Positions 38,985 to 47,685 are shown, numbered from the stretch's first letter. The stretch is DNA of 64,000 nucleotides from Mycolicibacterium aromaticivorans JS19b1 = JCM 16368 (GCF_000559085.1 NZ_JALN02000001.1:1798001-1862000), one strand, 5' to 3'. Numbers and translations: made by a program. The notes: generated by a model from the sequence alone, not told the origin.

Positions 38985-39074
38985 GCCGCGCTCGCTAAAC
39001 CAATGTGACAGCGAACGCCGCAGCGACACGTTAGTCTTCGCCACGACACGTGGTCTGGCGTAAAGGGGACGGTC

Positions 39075-40814
39075 GTGAGCGCAGCGGGCTTCATCGGACG
39101 GGTTGGCGGTTTGGCAGTCGCGTTAGGTGTGGGCGCCGCGGTGTTCGGCGGCGCGACAGCCTGGGCGGACAGTACCGACTCGGGCGGTTCCTCGGCCCAC
39201 GCCAATTCGGCCCGATCGACGCTCGGCGACGGCGGCCCGGGCGCAGGCAAGATAGCGGGCACCAAGGCGCAGATGGCTTCGCGGCGCTCCCGTCCGGCCA
39301 CGACGCTGCGTGCGCAGTCGGACACGCTGACCGCGGCGGCGTCAGTACCCGGGGCGGTGTCGACCGATACGCCGACACCTGTCACCCCCGCGGTGCCGGC
39401 CGGTTCGCCGTTGGAATTGGCGGGTTTGGCGACCAGTCGACGTGCCTCCGCTGCCCCGGCTACCGCCGTCGCGGCGTCGATCACGCCGAAGGTCTCGATT
39501 CAGGCGGCCGCCGCACAGAACACGGCACTGATCATGGGGCCCAGCGGCGTTCCGATCCCGAGCCCCACCTATATCCAGAACGTCTTCGATCTCTACATCG
39601 CTCCGACCTTTCCCGACGCCGTGAAATTCCAGCTGGATACCCCCGAGGGGCTGTATCCGATCACCGGGGTCAAGAGCCTGCCGCTGAACGTATCTGTCCA
39701 GCAGGGCATTCAAATCCTCACCACTGCGATCGCCAACCAGGTCGGCGCGGGAAACATCGCGACGGTGTTCGGCTATTCGCAGAGTTCGATCATCTCCTCA
39801 CTCGTGATGAGTCTGCTGCCCTCGAACACGCCGGTTCAGTTCGTCCTGGTGGGCAACGAGATGAACCCGAACGGTGGCTTTCTCTCCAGATTCCCGAACC
39901 TGAAACTGCCGAGCCTCGGCCTGGATTTCTACGGGGCTACACCCGAGAATCTATTCCCGACAACGAATTACACCCTCGAATACGACGGATTCGCCGACTT
40001 CCCGAAATATCCACTGAATTTCCTCGCCGATCTCAACGCCGGGCTCGGCATCATCTTCGTACACACCAAGTACGCAGATCTGACGTCAGCACAGGTCGAT
40101 TCGGCCATCGCATTGCCGACCACCGACCCGTCGCAGAAGTACTACATCATCCCGACCGAGAATCTGCCGCTGCTGGAGCCGCTGCGATTGATTCCGGTCA
40201 TCGGCAACCCCATCGCCGATCTGTTGCAGCCGGCCTTGAAGGTGATCGTCAACCTCGGCTATGGCAACCCCAACTACGGCTGGTCGACTGACGGATATGC
40301 GAACGTGCAGAGCACTTTCGGGTTCATTCCCGACGTCAACTGGGGTCAGGTGGCCCAACTCTTCGCCGCCGGCGTCGCGCAGGGCATCAGCGATTTCGTC
40401 GCCGACATCAGTCCGGGCGGAATCATGTGGCAGGAGCTGGCGGCTCTGCATCTGCCGAAACCCGTTCCGGCACCGGTATTCCCGGCCCCCACGGGCGTCA
40501 TTTCGGCCCTGCAGACGGTCATCTCCGACGTCGCGTACACAATCTCGAGCAGCTCGGCAGCGCTCTATGCGGCAGCATTGCCTACCGCGGACATCGTCAA
40601 CGCCATCGGCACCATGTTGCCCGCCTATGACGCCAACCTGTTCCTGGGCGGTATTCAGCAGGCCCTGAGCGGCGACGTCATCACAGGCTTGGTCAACGCC
40701 GTCGGCCTGCCGCTTGCCGCGACCGTCGGACTGGGCACCACCGCTGCACTGATCGAGGTGCTTGTCTTGTTGCAGGCCGTCGAGGGGTTCTTCGGCCAGG
40801 AGACCAACGTTTAG
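39075..40814 (+). CDS. Secreted PE-PPE-domain serine esterase without PE/PPE module
   Basis: 579 residues from GTG 39075 (AAAGGGGAC upstream). An N-terminal signal peptide, 'LAVALGVGAAVFGGATAWA', is followed by about 120 residues of Ser/Ala/Thr/Pro-rich linker. Then comes an alpha/beta-hydrolase core of the PE-PPE domain type: 'LIMGPSGVPIPSPTYIQNV', the nucleophile elbow 'GYSQSS', 'QFVLVGNEMNPNGGF' and 'EYDGFADFPKYPLNFLADLNA'. Known members are esterases and lipases of the mycobacterial envelope. Unlike the PE/PPE proteins exported by type VII systems, it seems to use Sec. A C-terminal hydrophobic region (about 440-575) may associate with lipid. Confidence 0.87.
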   Translation: MSAAGFIGRVGGLAVALGVGAAVFGGATAWADSTDSGGSSAHANSARSTLGDGGPGAGKIAGTKAQMASRRSRPATTLRAQSDTLTAAASVPGAVSTDTPTPVTPAVPAGSPLELAGLATSRRASAAPATAVAASITPKVSIQAAAAQNTALIMGPSGVPIPSPTYIQNVFDLYIAPTFPDAVKFQLDTPEGLYPITGVKSLPLNVSVQQGIQILTTAIANQVGAGNIATVFGYSQSSIISSLVMSLLPSNTPVQFVLVGNEMNPNGGFLSRFPNLKLPSLGLDFYGATPENLFPTTNYTLEYDGFADFPKYPLNFLADLNAGLGIIFVHTKYADLTSAQVDSAIALPTTDPSQKYYIIPTENLPLLEPLRLIPVIGNPIADLLQPALKVIVNLGYGNPNYGWSTDGYANVQSTFGFIPDVNWGQVAQLFAAGVAQGISDFVADISPGGIMWQELAALHLPKPVPAPVFPAPTGVISALQTVISDVAYTISSSSAALYAAALPTADIVNAIGTMLPAYDANLFLGGIQQALSGDVITGLVNAVGLPLAATVGLGTTAALIEVLVLLQAVEGFFGQETNV

Positions 40815-40829
40815 GTATACAGCGATCGG

Positions 40830-41984
40830 CTACAGCGAAAGTATTGTCGCCGAGGCGGTTCCGGGTGCGCCGTACACCTGCGCCAAGCCCACCCGCGGGC
40901 TGCCCGGCACCTGACGCTCGCCTGCCTCGCCGCGCAGCTGGCGCACGAGCTCGTGCATCTGTCGCAGACCCGACGCACCGATCGGCTCACCGTTGGCGAT
41001 CAGTCCACCATCGGTGTTGATCGGCAGCGAGCCGTGGATCTCGGTCGCCCCGTCGGCCAGCAGCTTCTCCTGCTCGCCGTCGGCGCACAGACCGGTCTCG
41101 GCCATGTGGATGATCTCCGCACCGGCATCGGTGTCCTGCAGCTGCGCGATGTCGATGTCCTCGGGACCGATCCCGGCCTCCTCGTAGGCCGCCTTGGCGG
41201 CGTAGACGGTCGGCGACACGTCCTCGTCGAGCGGGGCCGAGGTGCCGTGCACCTCGTAGGCGCCGAACGTCCTCGTCCGAATCTCGCTGGCGCGCACGTA
41301 GACCGGCTTGTCGGTGAATCGGTGCGCGATGTCGGCGCGGCACATGATGACCGCGGCGGCGCCCTCGTCGGGCGCGCAGAACATGTACTGCCGCAGCGGG
41401 TAGTTCAACACCGGCGACGCCATGATCTCGTCCACGGAGATCTCCTTGCGGCGGAAGGCATTCGGGTTCAGCACGCCATTACGGAAGTTCTTGTTGGCCA
41501 CCCGCGCCAGCGTCTCCTCGGAGATACCGTGATCGTGGATGTACCGGTTGGCCTTGATACCGAAGAACTTCGTGGTGACGAACTGCCCGTTCTCGGCATA
41601 CCACTGCGGCAGTGCCAACTTGGCCGGGTCGTCGGTGAACGCGCCGCGCGGGTGCTTGTCCAGGCCCACGGCGATGCCGATGTCGTACTTGCCGAGCCGG
41701 ATCGTGTCCGCGGTCTGCTGGATCGCGCTCGCCGCGGTGGCGCAGGCATTGAAGACGTTGGTGAAGGTGATGCCGGTCAGCCCGACCAGGCGCGTCACCG
41801 CGTCCGGATTGGACACCTCATAGCTGCCGCCGAAACCGAACTGGATGTCCTTCCACTGCGCACCCGAATCCTGCAGTGCCAGCTCGATCGCCTCGGCACC
41901 CATCTGCATGGCGGTCTTGTCGAACCGGCCGAACGGATGCAGGCCCACACCGATGATCGCAACGTCATTGCTCATGCCGCTCAC
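40830..41984 (-). CDS. Thiolase-fold protein, SCP-x/Ltp2-like, lacking canonical catalytic histidines
   Basis: 384 residues (GTG 41984 overlapping the DUF35 stop; ATG 41975 possible). Thiolase fold with the nucleophile-type motif 'NVFNACATAASAIQQ' near residue 80. The segment that in thiolases reads GGxxxxGHPxGxxG is here 'GGLIANGEPIGASG', with Glu in place of His. The C-terminal HNxGxGG is replaced by 'QVYGAPGTASA', placing a Tyr there. Such changes are seen in Ltp2-type aldolases of steroid side-chain degradation, which act with a DUF35 partner; exactly that partner is encoded just upstream. A lyase or condensing role on an acyl-CoA is inferred. Confidence 0.83.
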   Translation of the reverse strand: MSGMSNDVAIIGVGLHPFGRFDKTAMQMGAEAIELALQDSGAQWKDIQFGFGGSYEVSNPDAVTRLVGLTGITFTNVFNACATAASAIQQTADTIRLGKYDIGIAVGLDKHPRGAFTDDPAKLALPQWYAENGQFVTTKFFGIKANRYIHDHGISEETLARVANKNFRNGVLNPNAFRRKEISVDEIMASPVLNYPLRQYMFCAPDEGAAAVIMCRADIAHRFTDKPVYVRASEIRTRTFGAYEVHGTSAPLDEDVSPTVYAAKAAYEEAGIGPEDIDIAQLQDTDAGAEIIHMAETGLCADGEQEKLLADGATEIHGSLPINTDGGLIANGEPIGASGLRQMHELVRQLRGEAGERQVPGSPRVGLAQVYGAPGTASATILSL

Positions 41985-42412
41985 GCCCCCACCGGTGCGA
42001 ACGCGAACGTGACGACCTCATTGCCGTCGGCGTCGGTCGCGAACGGGATCATCGTGAGTTCGACGTCCATGCCCCACTTCAGCTTTTCCGGATCGTTCTC
42101 GGTGAGCCGACCCTCGACACGCACCACGGCTTGTTCCCCCTGGCCGAGCTGCACCAGGCCGACGCCGAACGGCACGAAATCCTTGCCGGTGGGACCGATG
42201 TAGGGGGCGCCGGGCGGGAAGCCCTGCGTGGTCCAGGCGACCAGGGTGCCGCGCCGCGGCAGCTTGACCTCGTTCATGCCGCCCGCGCTGCACCGCGGGC
42301 ACCGGTCCTGGCTCGGAAAGACCACGGCCGAACAGCTGGCACATTCGCTGCCGATCAGCTGCGGGTTGTCAGCGGGCCAAGTGGAGATTTCGGGCGCCAG
42401 GGCCTTTTGCAT
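41981..42412 (-). CDS. DUF35 OB-fold zinc-ribbon protein (acyl-CoA-associated)
   Basis: 143 residues from ATG 42412, with AAGGAT 6 bases upstream. The N-terminal rubredoxin-like zinc ribbon is 'CASCSAVVFPSQDRCPRC' (two CxxC), followed by an OB fold: 'RGTLVAWTTQGFPPGAPYIGP', 'PFGVGLVQLGQGEQAVVRVEG' and 'LKWGMDVELTMIPF'. DUF35 proteins bind acyl-CoA and pair with thiolase-fold enzymes, and in ChsH2 the domain forms the aldolase complex with Ltp2. Overlap with the downstream thiolase-like gene (4 bases) argues for an obligate complex. Confidence 0.88.
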   Translation of the reverse strand: MQKALAPEISTWPADNPQLIGSECASCSAVVFPSQDRCPRCSAGGMNEVKLPRRGTLVAWTTQGFPPGAPYIGPTGKDFVPFGVGLVQLGQGEQAVVRVEGRLTENDPEKLKWGMDVELTMIPFATDADGNEVVTFAFAPVGA

Positions 42413-42452
42413 AGCGGCATCCTTCGTAGTCCAAATCGGTAGCCGGATCGTA

Positions 42453-42463
42453 CAACACTGTTG
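42453..42463. promoter_or_regulatory. Small palindrome upstream of the DUF35/thiolase-like pair
   Basis: CAACACTGTTG is a perfect palindrome with one central base, about 40 bases before the DUF35 ATG, flanked by GTAGCC (42439-42444) and GGCTAC (42463-42468). It could be a repressor site. The spacing does not fit the KstR consensus, so no regulator is proposed. Confidence 0.25.
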
Positions 42464-42520
42464 GCTACGAATGGAAACCGCATTCTCATCTGAATGCACG
42501 CCCTTCTCAGGCGGCACGGC

Positions 42521-43510
42521 TCACATGAGCGCGGGCATCACCTCACGCTCGAACAGTTCGATGCCGGACCGGTCGTAGGCCGCTTCCGGGAAGTAGCAGA
42601 TGACGTACTCGCAGCCCAGGTCCCGCAGCGCGGTCAGGCTCTCGATGACCTGCTCGGGCGTGCCCGCAGCCGATCCCGGCGCACTGACCGTCGTCATCAT
42701 TGCGTCCGCGGCCGCATCACCGCAGATGCCGGCCAGCCGGTCGCGGACACGCTTCACCCGCGCCGCAACGTCGTCGGTGGATGTGCCGAGGATCGCGTTG
42801 ACGTTGGCCGAGCGGACGATCGCGTCGAAGTCCGTTCCGACCTCACGGCAGTGCTCGGCGAGCACCTGCGACTTGTGCGCGAACCCGTCCGGCTCGGAGG
42901 TGAAGTTGGTGTACTCCGCGTACTTCGCCGCGATCTTGAGCGTCACCTTCTCGCCACCGCCGGCGATCCACAGTGGAATACTGTTCTCCTGCAAGGGCTT
43001 CGGCGCAACGATCGCCCCGTCGACCTGATAGTGCCTGCCCGCAAAGCTCACTTTCCCGTCACGCCAGGCGTCCCGCATGATCTGGACGCCCTCGTCGAGT
43101 CGGGCCAACCGCACGCCGGCGGAGGGAAAGCCGTACCCGTAGGCCCGCCATTCGTGCTCGTACCAGCCGCCGCCGATGCCCATCTGCACGCGGCCGCCGG
43201 AGATGATGTCGGTGGTGGCGGCAACCTTGGCCAGGTAGACCGGGTTTCGATAGCTCATCGCCGTGCACATCTGGCCGAGCTTGATCCGGGAGGTGGTCGC
43301 CGCGTACGCCGCCATCAGCGTCCACGCCTCGTGGGTGGCCTCGTCGGTCGGGATCGGCACGGTATGGAAATGGTCGTAGACCCAGAGCGAGTCCCATGGA
43401 CCCGCATCGGCATGGTCGGCCAGATCACGCATTACCTGCCAGTGCTTTTCAGTGGGAATGCCGGCCAGATCCAGTCGCCAGCCCTGCGGGATGAACAGTC
43501 CGAAGCGCAT
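42521..43510 (-). CDS. LLM-class F420-dependent oxidoreductase
   Basis: 329 residues. Luciferase-like TIM barrel: 'MRFGLFIPQGWRLDLAG' at the start, 'DSLWVYDHFHTVPIP', 'TTSRIKLGQMCTAMSYRNP', 'DIISGGRVQMGIGGGWYEHEW' and 'PLQENSIPLWIAGGGEKVTLK'. These strands and the GGGW-E region place it in the large F420-dependent (TIGR03560-like) group of mycobacteria. It would use F420H2 or F420 to reduce or oxidise an unknown substrate. It lies 108 bases downstream of the DUF35 gene start on the same strand, without overlap. Confidence 0.87.
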   Translation of the reverse strand: MRFGLFIPQGWRLDLAGIPTEKHWQVMRDLADHADAGPWDSLWVYDHFHTVPIPTDEATHEAWTLMAAYAATTSRIKLGQMCTAMSYRNPVYLAKVAATTDIISGGRVQMGIGGGWYEHEWRAYGYGFPSAGVRLARLDEGVQIMRDAWRDGKVSFAGRHYQVDGAIVAPKPLQENSIPLWIAGGGEKVTLKIAAKYAEYTNFTSEPDGFAHKSQVLAEHCREVGTDFDAIVRSANVNAILGTSTDDVAARVKRVRDRLAGICGDAAADAMMTTVSAPGSAAGTPEQVIESLTALRDLGCEYVICYFPEAAYDRSGIELFEREVMPALM

Positions 43511-43656
43511 GGCCCGACTCTACGGACGAGCGCGCCGCCCGACCAGAGCACAATCGGCGCCAACCGGGAGGGCTCCGTCGTGTCCGTGACGGTGACATGC
43601 GGCCGGTGCAGCTATCCCGGTCCGGACGCAGGAGTTACGGGCCCTGGACGGCAATC

Positions 43657-43680
43657 GGCCCCTCCCATACGGGAGGGGCC
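43657..43680. terminator. Strong GC hairpin in the 43.5-43.9 kb intergenic interval
   Basis: A perfect 10-bp stem GGCCCCTCCC / GGGAGGGGCC with an ATAC loop. It lies in a 366-base gene-free stretch (43511-43876) between the LLM gene and the IS256 element. On the minus strand it would shield the LLM gene from transcripts coming from the acyl ligase or the transposase. There is no T tract. The rest of the interval is relatively AT-rich and shows no supported gene. Confidence 0.4.
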
Positions 43681-43868
43681 AATGCTCCCCCTTGCCTCCT
43701 CATTCCCCTGGCGTAATGCCCATCACACCGCAAAAACTAGCTGAGAGCAAGCTGAGATGGCGTAATTCAGCAAAAAATCTTGATCGCGCAGGCAAATGAA
43801 TCGCGAACACTGGTTCCGCTATCCACTTTGGACATACCGCCAGATCAGGAGCAGTCAATCGAAACCGC

Positions 43869-43876
43869 GTTAGCGG
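43869..43876. repeat. Target-site duplication of the IS256 element, left copy
   Basis: GTTAGCGG, repeated exactly at 45307-45314 on the other side of the element. Eight bases is the usual duplication length for the IS256 family. Confidence 0.85.
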
Positions 43877-43903
43877 GGTCAAGTCCAGGGACGTGGTGTA
43901 CGA
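43877..43903 (+). repeat. IS256 left terminal inverted repeat
   Basis: Begins GGTCAAGTCCAG and ends with GTGGTGTACGA. It matches the reverse complement of 45280-45306 at the first three bases, the GTCCAG block and the last eleven bases. Confidence 0.85.
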
Positions 43904-43933
43904 CGTCGTCGGGTGATTCTTCGAGTTGATGGT

Positions 43934-45169
43934 TCAGGCGGTGAGCGCCTCTGTGGTGGCCTCCTGTTCTGTCGGTGAGTTCTGGACGGCTTGTGATTTG
44001 CTGAGGACGTCCAGGCCGAGGTAGCGCCGGGATTCGGCCCATTCGTCGTGCTGTTCGGCCAGGACGGCACCGACGAGGCGGATCAGGGCGCCCCGGTCGG
44101 GGAAGATGCCGACGACGTCGGTGCGACGGCGGATCTCCTTGTTCAGCCGTTCCTGGGGGTTGTTGGACCAGATTTGGCGCCAGATCTGCTTGGGGAACGC
44201 GGTGAACGCCAGCAGGTCCGCGCGAGCATTCTCCAAGTGCTCGGCGACCTTGGGGAGCTTGTCGGCGAGCGCGTCGATGATCCGATCATATTGCGCAGCA
44301 ACGGAATCAGCGTCCGGCTGGTCATACACCGAATGCAGTAGCGTGCGCACCCACGGCCACGACGACTTCGGGGTGATGGCCATCAGGTTGGTGGCGTAGT
44401 GCGTACGGCAGCGCTGCCAGGCCGCGCCAGGCACGGTGGCGCCGATCGCGGCCACCAGCCCCGCGTGCGCGTCGGAGGTGACCAGTTTGACCCCGGATAG
44501 GCCGCGGGCGGTCAGCGATCGCCAGAACGCCAACCAGCCCGCCCCGTCCTCGGCCGTGGTGACGTCGATGCCGAGGATCTCGCGGTAACCCTCGGCGTTC
44601 ACACCGGTCGCGATCAGCGCATGCACGTTGACCACGCGACCGCCCTCGCGGACCTTGAGGACCAGGGCATCGGCCGCGACGAACGTGTACGGCCCGGCAT
44701 CGAGTGGCCGCGTGCGGAACGCCTCCACGGCGGTGTCGAGTTCCTTGGCCATCACCGAGACCTGCGATTTCGACAGCCCGGAGATGCCCAGCGTGCCGAC
44801 CAGTTTGTCCATCCGCCGCGTCGAGACGCCCAGCAGGTAGCAGGTGGCCACCACCGTGGTCAGGGCCCGCTCGGCGCGTTTGCGTCGTTCCAGCAGCCAA
44901 TCGGGGAAGTAGGAGCCCTGCCGCAGTTTCGGGATGGCGATGTCCAATGTGCCTGCCCGCGTGTCGAAGTCACGGTGGCGGTAGCCGTTGCGGTGGTTGG
45001 TTCGCTCCCCGCTGCGCTCGCCGTAGCCGGCGCCGCACAGTGCGTCGGCCTCGGCACCCATCAGGGTGTGGATGAACATCGACAGCAGCTCGCGCAGCAC
45101 GTCGGGATGAGCGGCGGTGAGTCGCTCGGTCAGGACCTGCTGCAGGTCGATATCGTGGACAGTGGTCAT
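43934..45169 (-). CDS. IS256-family (Mutator-type) transposase
   Basis: 411 residues from ATG 45169, preceded by AAGGA. DDE-type features: 'YTFVAADALVLKVREGG' (first Asp), 'GVKLVTSDAHAGLVAAI' (second Asp, with the conserved SDAH pattern), 'WQRCRTHYATNLM' (C-x2-H signature) and 'SNNPQERLNKEIRRRTDVVGIFP' (catalytic Glu with NNxxERLNxE). 'LCGAGYGERSGERTNHRNGYR' at the N-terminus is typical of the family. It catalyses cut/copy-out transposition through a circle intermediate in known relatives. No frameshift or stop is seen, so it is probably functional. Confidence 0.95.
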   Translation of the reverse strand: MTTVHDIDLQQVLTERLTAAHPDVLRELLSMFIHTLMGAEADALCGAGYGERSGERTNHRNGYRHRDFDTRAGTLDIAIPKLRQGSYFPDWLLERRKRAERALTTVVATCYLLGVSTRRMDKLVGTLGISGLSKSQVSVMAKELDTAVEAFRTRPLDAGPYTFVAADALVLKVREGGRVVNVHALIATGVNAEGYREILGIDVTTAEDGAGWLAFWRSLTARGLSGVKLVTSDAHAGLVAAIGATVPGAAWQRCRTHYATNLMAITPKSSWPWVRTLLHSVYDQPDADSVAAQYDRIIDALADKLPKVAEHLENARADLLAFTAFPKQIWRQIWSNNPQERLNKEIRRRTDVVGIFPDRGALIRLVGAVLAEQHDEWAESRRYLGLDVLSKSQAVQNSPTEQEATTEALTA

Positions 45170-45279
45170 CGCGTGTGTTCCTTCTTTGCTCGAGTGACTT
45201 TGGACGGTCCCTCGAAGAATCACGCGATGACCTTCAATCACTCGGCTACGACACGCCGGTACCGCTAATCAGGTCCGAC

Positions 45280-45306
45280 TCGTACACCACTCTGCTGGAC
45301 GCAACC
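45280..45306 (-). repeat. IS256 right terminal inverted repeat
   Basis: Read inward it begins GGTTGCGTCCAG and ends GTGGTGTACGA, the partner of the left repeat. Confidence 0.85.
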
Positions 45307-45314
45307 GTTAGCGG
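45307..45314. repeat. Target-site duplication of the IS256 element, right copy
   Basis: GTTAGCGG, identical to 43869-43876. The interval from here to the ligase gene at 45563 (about 250 bases) has no gene that I can support. Confidence 0.85.
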
Positions 45315-45562
45315 CAAATAGTGCGTCAAGTGTCGAATAGGGCAATTCACTCAGCAACTGAGGTCACGAGTCGGCATATGCACAAACGCACGTGAGTTTG
45401 CTCTTACTGACTGCTCCGACATTTATCGCAGGTCACAGGCGTCCGAAAGTTCAGTTACCGGATTTGCGATTTTGCAGCGGGGCGCCGCGGCGTGAACCGG
45501 ACCCCGAGCCGGGTGTCGGCACACAGTCGTGCGTGCTGGCAATGCCGCGGTTCGGCCCCCGC

Positions 45563-47059
45563 CTACTCCGGGCCACCGGAGTACATCGCGGCTATGTCAC
45601 GAAGCGAAACTTTGAGCGACTGGTTGCGCGGAAGTTCGGCGACGACAACCACCTCGACGGGCACATGATGCTTGGGCAGCGCACCACGGACCCGGGCCAC
45701 CAGGTCGGCCGGGTCGGGTGCCGGGGCGCCGGGAACCGCTTCCACCGCCGCGAACGGGACCTCGCCGAGGCGGGGATCGGGAACCCCGACGACGGCGGCG
45801 TCGCGCACCGACGGGTGGCCCACCAAGACGCGGCGAACGGTCTCGGGCAGGACCTTGAACCCGCCGCGATTGATGGCCCCGTCGGCGCGGCCGTGCAGGG
45901 TGATGAACCCGTCGACATCGATTGAGGCGAGGTCGTTGGTGCGGATCCAGTCCGGACTGATGGATGCGATCCTGGCCTCCAGGACACCCTGCTCGCCGGT
46001 CGGCACCTCGCTCTCGCCGTTCGGGTCGAGGATGCGGACCTCGGTGTTGGGCATCACCCGTCCCGAGCTTGCGCGCTTGGTGGCACCGAACTCCCGATAG
46101 AGATCCGGCGTCCACGTGCACACCGAGCCGGCGAATTCGGTTGCGCCATAGGCCAACAGGACGGGGACTCCGTACCGCTGCTCGAACGCGTCACGGGTTT
46201 CGGGGTCCAGCGGCCCTGCGGCACTGATCACGTATTCGAGCGAGACGAGGTCCTCGCTCGCCAGGTCGGCGTCCAGGAGCATGCGTACCGCGGCCGGCTG
46301 CAGACCGCAGCGCCGGATGCCGTAGGTCTTCACCACCCGCACCCATTCGGCGACGCTGAACTTCTCCAGAAGAGCGATCCGCTTGCCGAGGTAGGCGCCG
46401 GTGATCAGCTGGCACACCCCGCCTATGCCGCCGAGCGGCCAGTACATCAGCTCGGGTGGCTCGTCGGCGGAGGCTCCGGTGATCGCCACGCTGGACACGG
46501 TGTGGTCCAGCACCGACGCCGGGATCGGGTGCCGTTTGGGCGGCCCGGTGGTGCCGCTGGTGAGCACCTGCAGACCGGTCGAGCCGTCCCGGCCGGAAGA
46601 GGTCAGGCGCGCCGACACCCGATCGATTCCGGCCACGAGCTCCACGGTGGGCGATGTCAGCGACACCGCGACACCGGCGGTGCCGGTACGCCGGGCCGCG
46701 GCGATCACCGGCGCGGTCCAGTCCTCCCGGTCGGCGACGACCGCGGCCGGCTCCAGCTGTTCGATGTCCCGCCCGATCGCCTCGGCCGACTGGAACGAAT
46801 AGATCATCGGCACCCACCGGCCACCGCCGAGCAGTCCGATCACGGCTGCCGCATGCGGTGGACGGTTGCGGGCCACCACCGCCACCGTCGCGCCGTCCGC
46901 GACGCCGGCCAACCGCAGCGAATCGTCGATGGCGCAGGCATATGCGGCGATCTCGTTACCGGTGTACCAGCGGCCGTTGAACTCGATGCAGGGCGAGTCG
47001 CCGTAGCCGGCCAGGCTGGCCGCCAGCCTGCTGCTGATCGTTGCGGCGGCGTCGTTCAC
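45563..47059 (-). CDS. Acyl-CoA synthetase / AMP-forming acid--thiol ligase
   Basis: 498 residues from GTG 47059 (GTGAGG upstream). ANL superfamily: 'LQVLTSGTTGPPKRHPI' is the phosphate-binding P loop, 'VLLAYGATEFAGSVCTW' the YGATE motif, 'WIRTNDLASIDVDGFITLHGRAD' the adenylate-binding TxDL...GR region, and 'LPRNQSLKVSLRD' holds the catalytic lysine of the C-terminal domain. It activates a carboxylic acid with ATP and probably transfers it to CoA. Chain length and substrate cannot be told. It sits alone between the IS256 element and a divergent NTF2-like gene. Confidence 0.9.
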   Translation of the reverse strand: MNDAAATISSRLAASLAGYGDSPCIEFNGRWYTGNEIAAYACAIDDSLRLAGVADGATVAVVARNRPPHAAAVIGLLGGGRWVPMIYSFQSAEAIGRDIEQLEPAAVVADREDWTAPVIAAARRTGTAGVAVSLTSPTVELVAGIDRVSARLTSSGRDGSTGLQVLTSGTTGPPKRHPIPASVLDHTVSSVAITGASADEPPELMYWPLGGIGGVCQLITGAYLGKRIALLEKFSVAEWVRVVKTYGIRRCGLQPAAVRMLLDADLASEDLVSLEYVISAAGPLDPETRDAFEQRYGVPVLLAYGATEFAGSVCTWTPDLYREFGATKRASSGRVMPNTEVRILDPNGESEVPTGEQGVLEARIASISPDWIRTNDLASIDVDGFITLHGRADGAINRGGFKVLPETVRRVLVGHPSVRDAAVVGVPDPRLGEVPFAAVEAVPGAPAPDPADLVARVRGALPKHHVPVEVVVVAELPRNQSLKVSLRDIAAMYSGGPE

Positions 47060-47127
47060 GCGCCTCACGCTAACCGACGAGCGCGGGATGTTGCCGGACC
47101 GCACCGTGGCGACGACGATAAGGGCTC

Positions 47128-47664
47128 ATGAGCGTCGCAGTCACGGAGCCGCTGACCGAAGACGAGGTCCGCGGGGTCATCGAAACCTTCTGGGCGCTGG
47201 ATGCCGGCAAGGCACACCTGGCTGATTTCCTACCGATCATGGACGACGAATTCGTAATTCGTGCCGTCGATGCGAACGGCAATGAGGTGGCCCGGTTCGA
47301 GGGCCTCGCAGGAATGGAAGACCATCAGGACGGAAAAATGGACTTCTTCGACGAGGTGTTCGAGCTGGAGACCTTCCGGATCAGCGAGCCCGGGCCCGCC
47401 GTCGTCGCCCACACCACCGCCACGTGGACGTTCCGGCACCGCGCTCCCCGGGCGGCGACCAGTGAAGTCTGCGTCGCAGACCTTGCGCACGAATGGCACG
47501 TGCGCAGGCACCCCGTGCGCCTCACCGCAGTCATGAGTGGACACACGTGCACGAGATTCGACTTCCGGGCCGGCCAGGCGCCGTCGGCCGCCACCGGTCG
47601 CCAGGCGGTCAAGCAGTCCAGCGTGGATCTACACCTGGAGCCCGAGGCGCTGATGCGGCCGTAG
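47128..47664 (+). CDS. NTF2/SnoaL-like protein
   Basis: 178 residues. A cone-shaped alpha/beta fold is suggested by 'EDEVRGVIETFWALDAGKAHLADFLPIMDDEFVIRAV' at the start and 'FEGLAGMEDHQDGKMDFFDEVFELE', then long strands 'AVVAHTTATWTFRH' and 'EWHVRRHPVRLTAVMSGHTCTRF'. The C-terminal 40 residues are polar and probably disordered. The family contains isomerases, hydrolases and non-catalytic binders; no active-site set is clear here. It is divergent from the acyl-CoA ligase (68 bases between starts) and may be functionally linked to it. Confidence 0.75.
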   Translation: MSVAVTEPLTEDEVRGVIETFWALDAGKAHLADFLPIMDDEFVIRAVDANGNEVARFEGLAGMEDHQDGKMDFFDEVFELETFRISEPGPAVVAHTTATWTFRHRAPRAATSEVCVADLAHEWHVRRHPVRLTAVMSGHTCTRFDFRAGQAPSAATGRQAVKQSSVDLHLEPEALMRP

Positions 47665-47685
47665 CCTCGCACCGGATAACGCGAA

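Larger units (their letters stand above)
43877..45306 (-). mobile_element. Complete IS256-family insertion sequence (1,430 bp)
   Basis: The element is bounded by imperfect terminal inverted repeats of 27 bases (20 of 27 identical) and flanked by the 8-bp direct repeat GTTAGCGG. One transposase gene fills it, with 57 bases on one side and 137 on the other. Intact ends, an intact gene and a perfect duplication suggest a recent, possibly mobile copy. It landed in the intergenic interval between an LLM oxidoreductase gene and an acyl-AMP ligase gene and seems to break neither. Confidence 0.92.

Noticed and set aside
42453..42463. CAACACTGTTG as a KstR (steroid regulator) site.
   Set aside because: The AAC and GTT half sites are three bases apart instead of two, and flanking T/A positions do not fit the consensus.
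43700..43882. A 60-codon minus-strand frame crossing the left end of the IS256 element.
   Set aside because: Its start would lie inside the insertion sequence and its body in intergenic DNA; it is an accident of the insertion.
45392..45925. A plus-strand frame beginning between the IS256 element and the acyl ligase.
   Set aside because: Most of it is antisense to the ligase C-terminus; the unique first part shows no domain.
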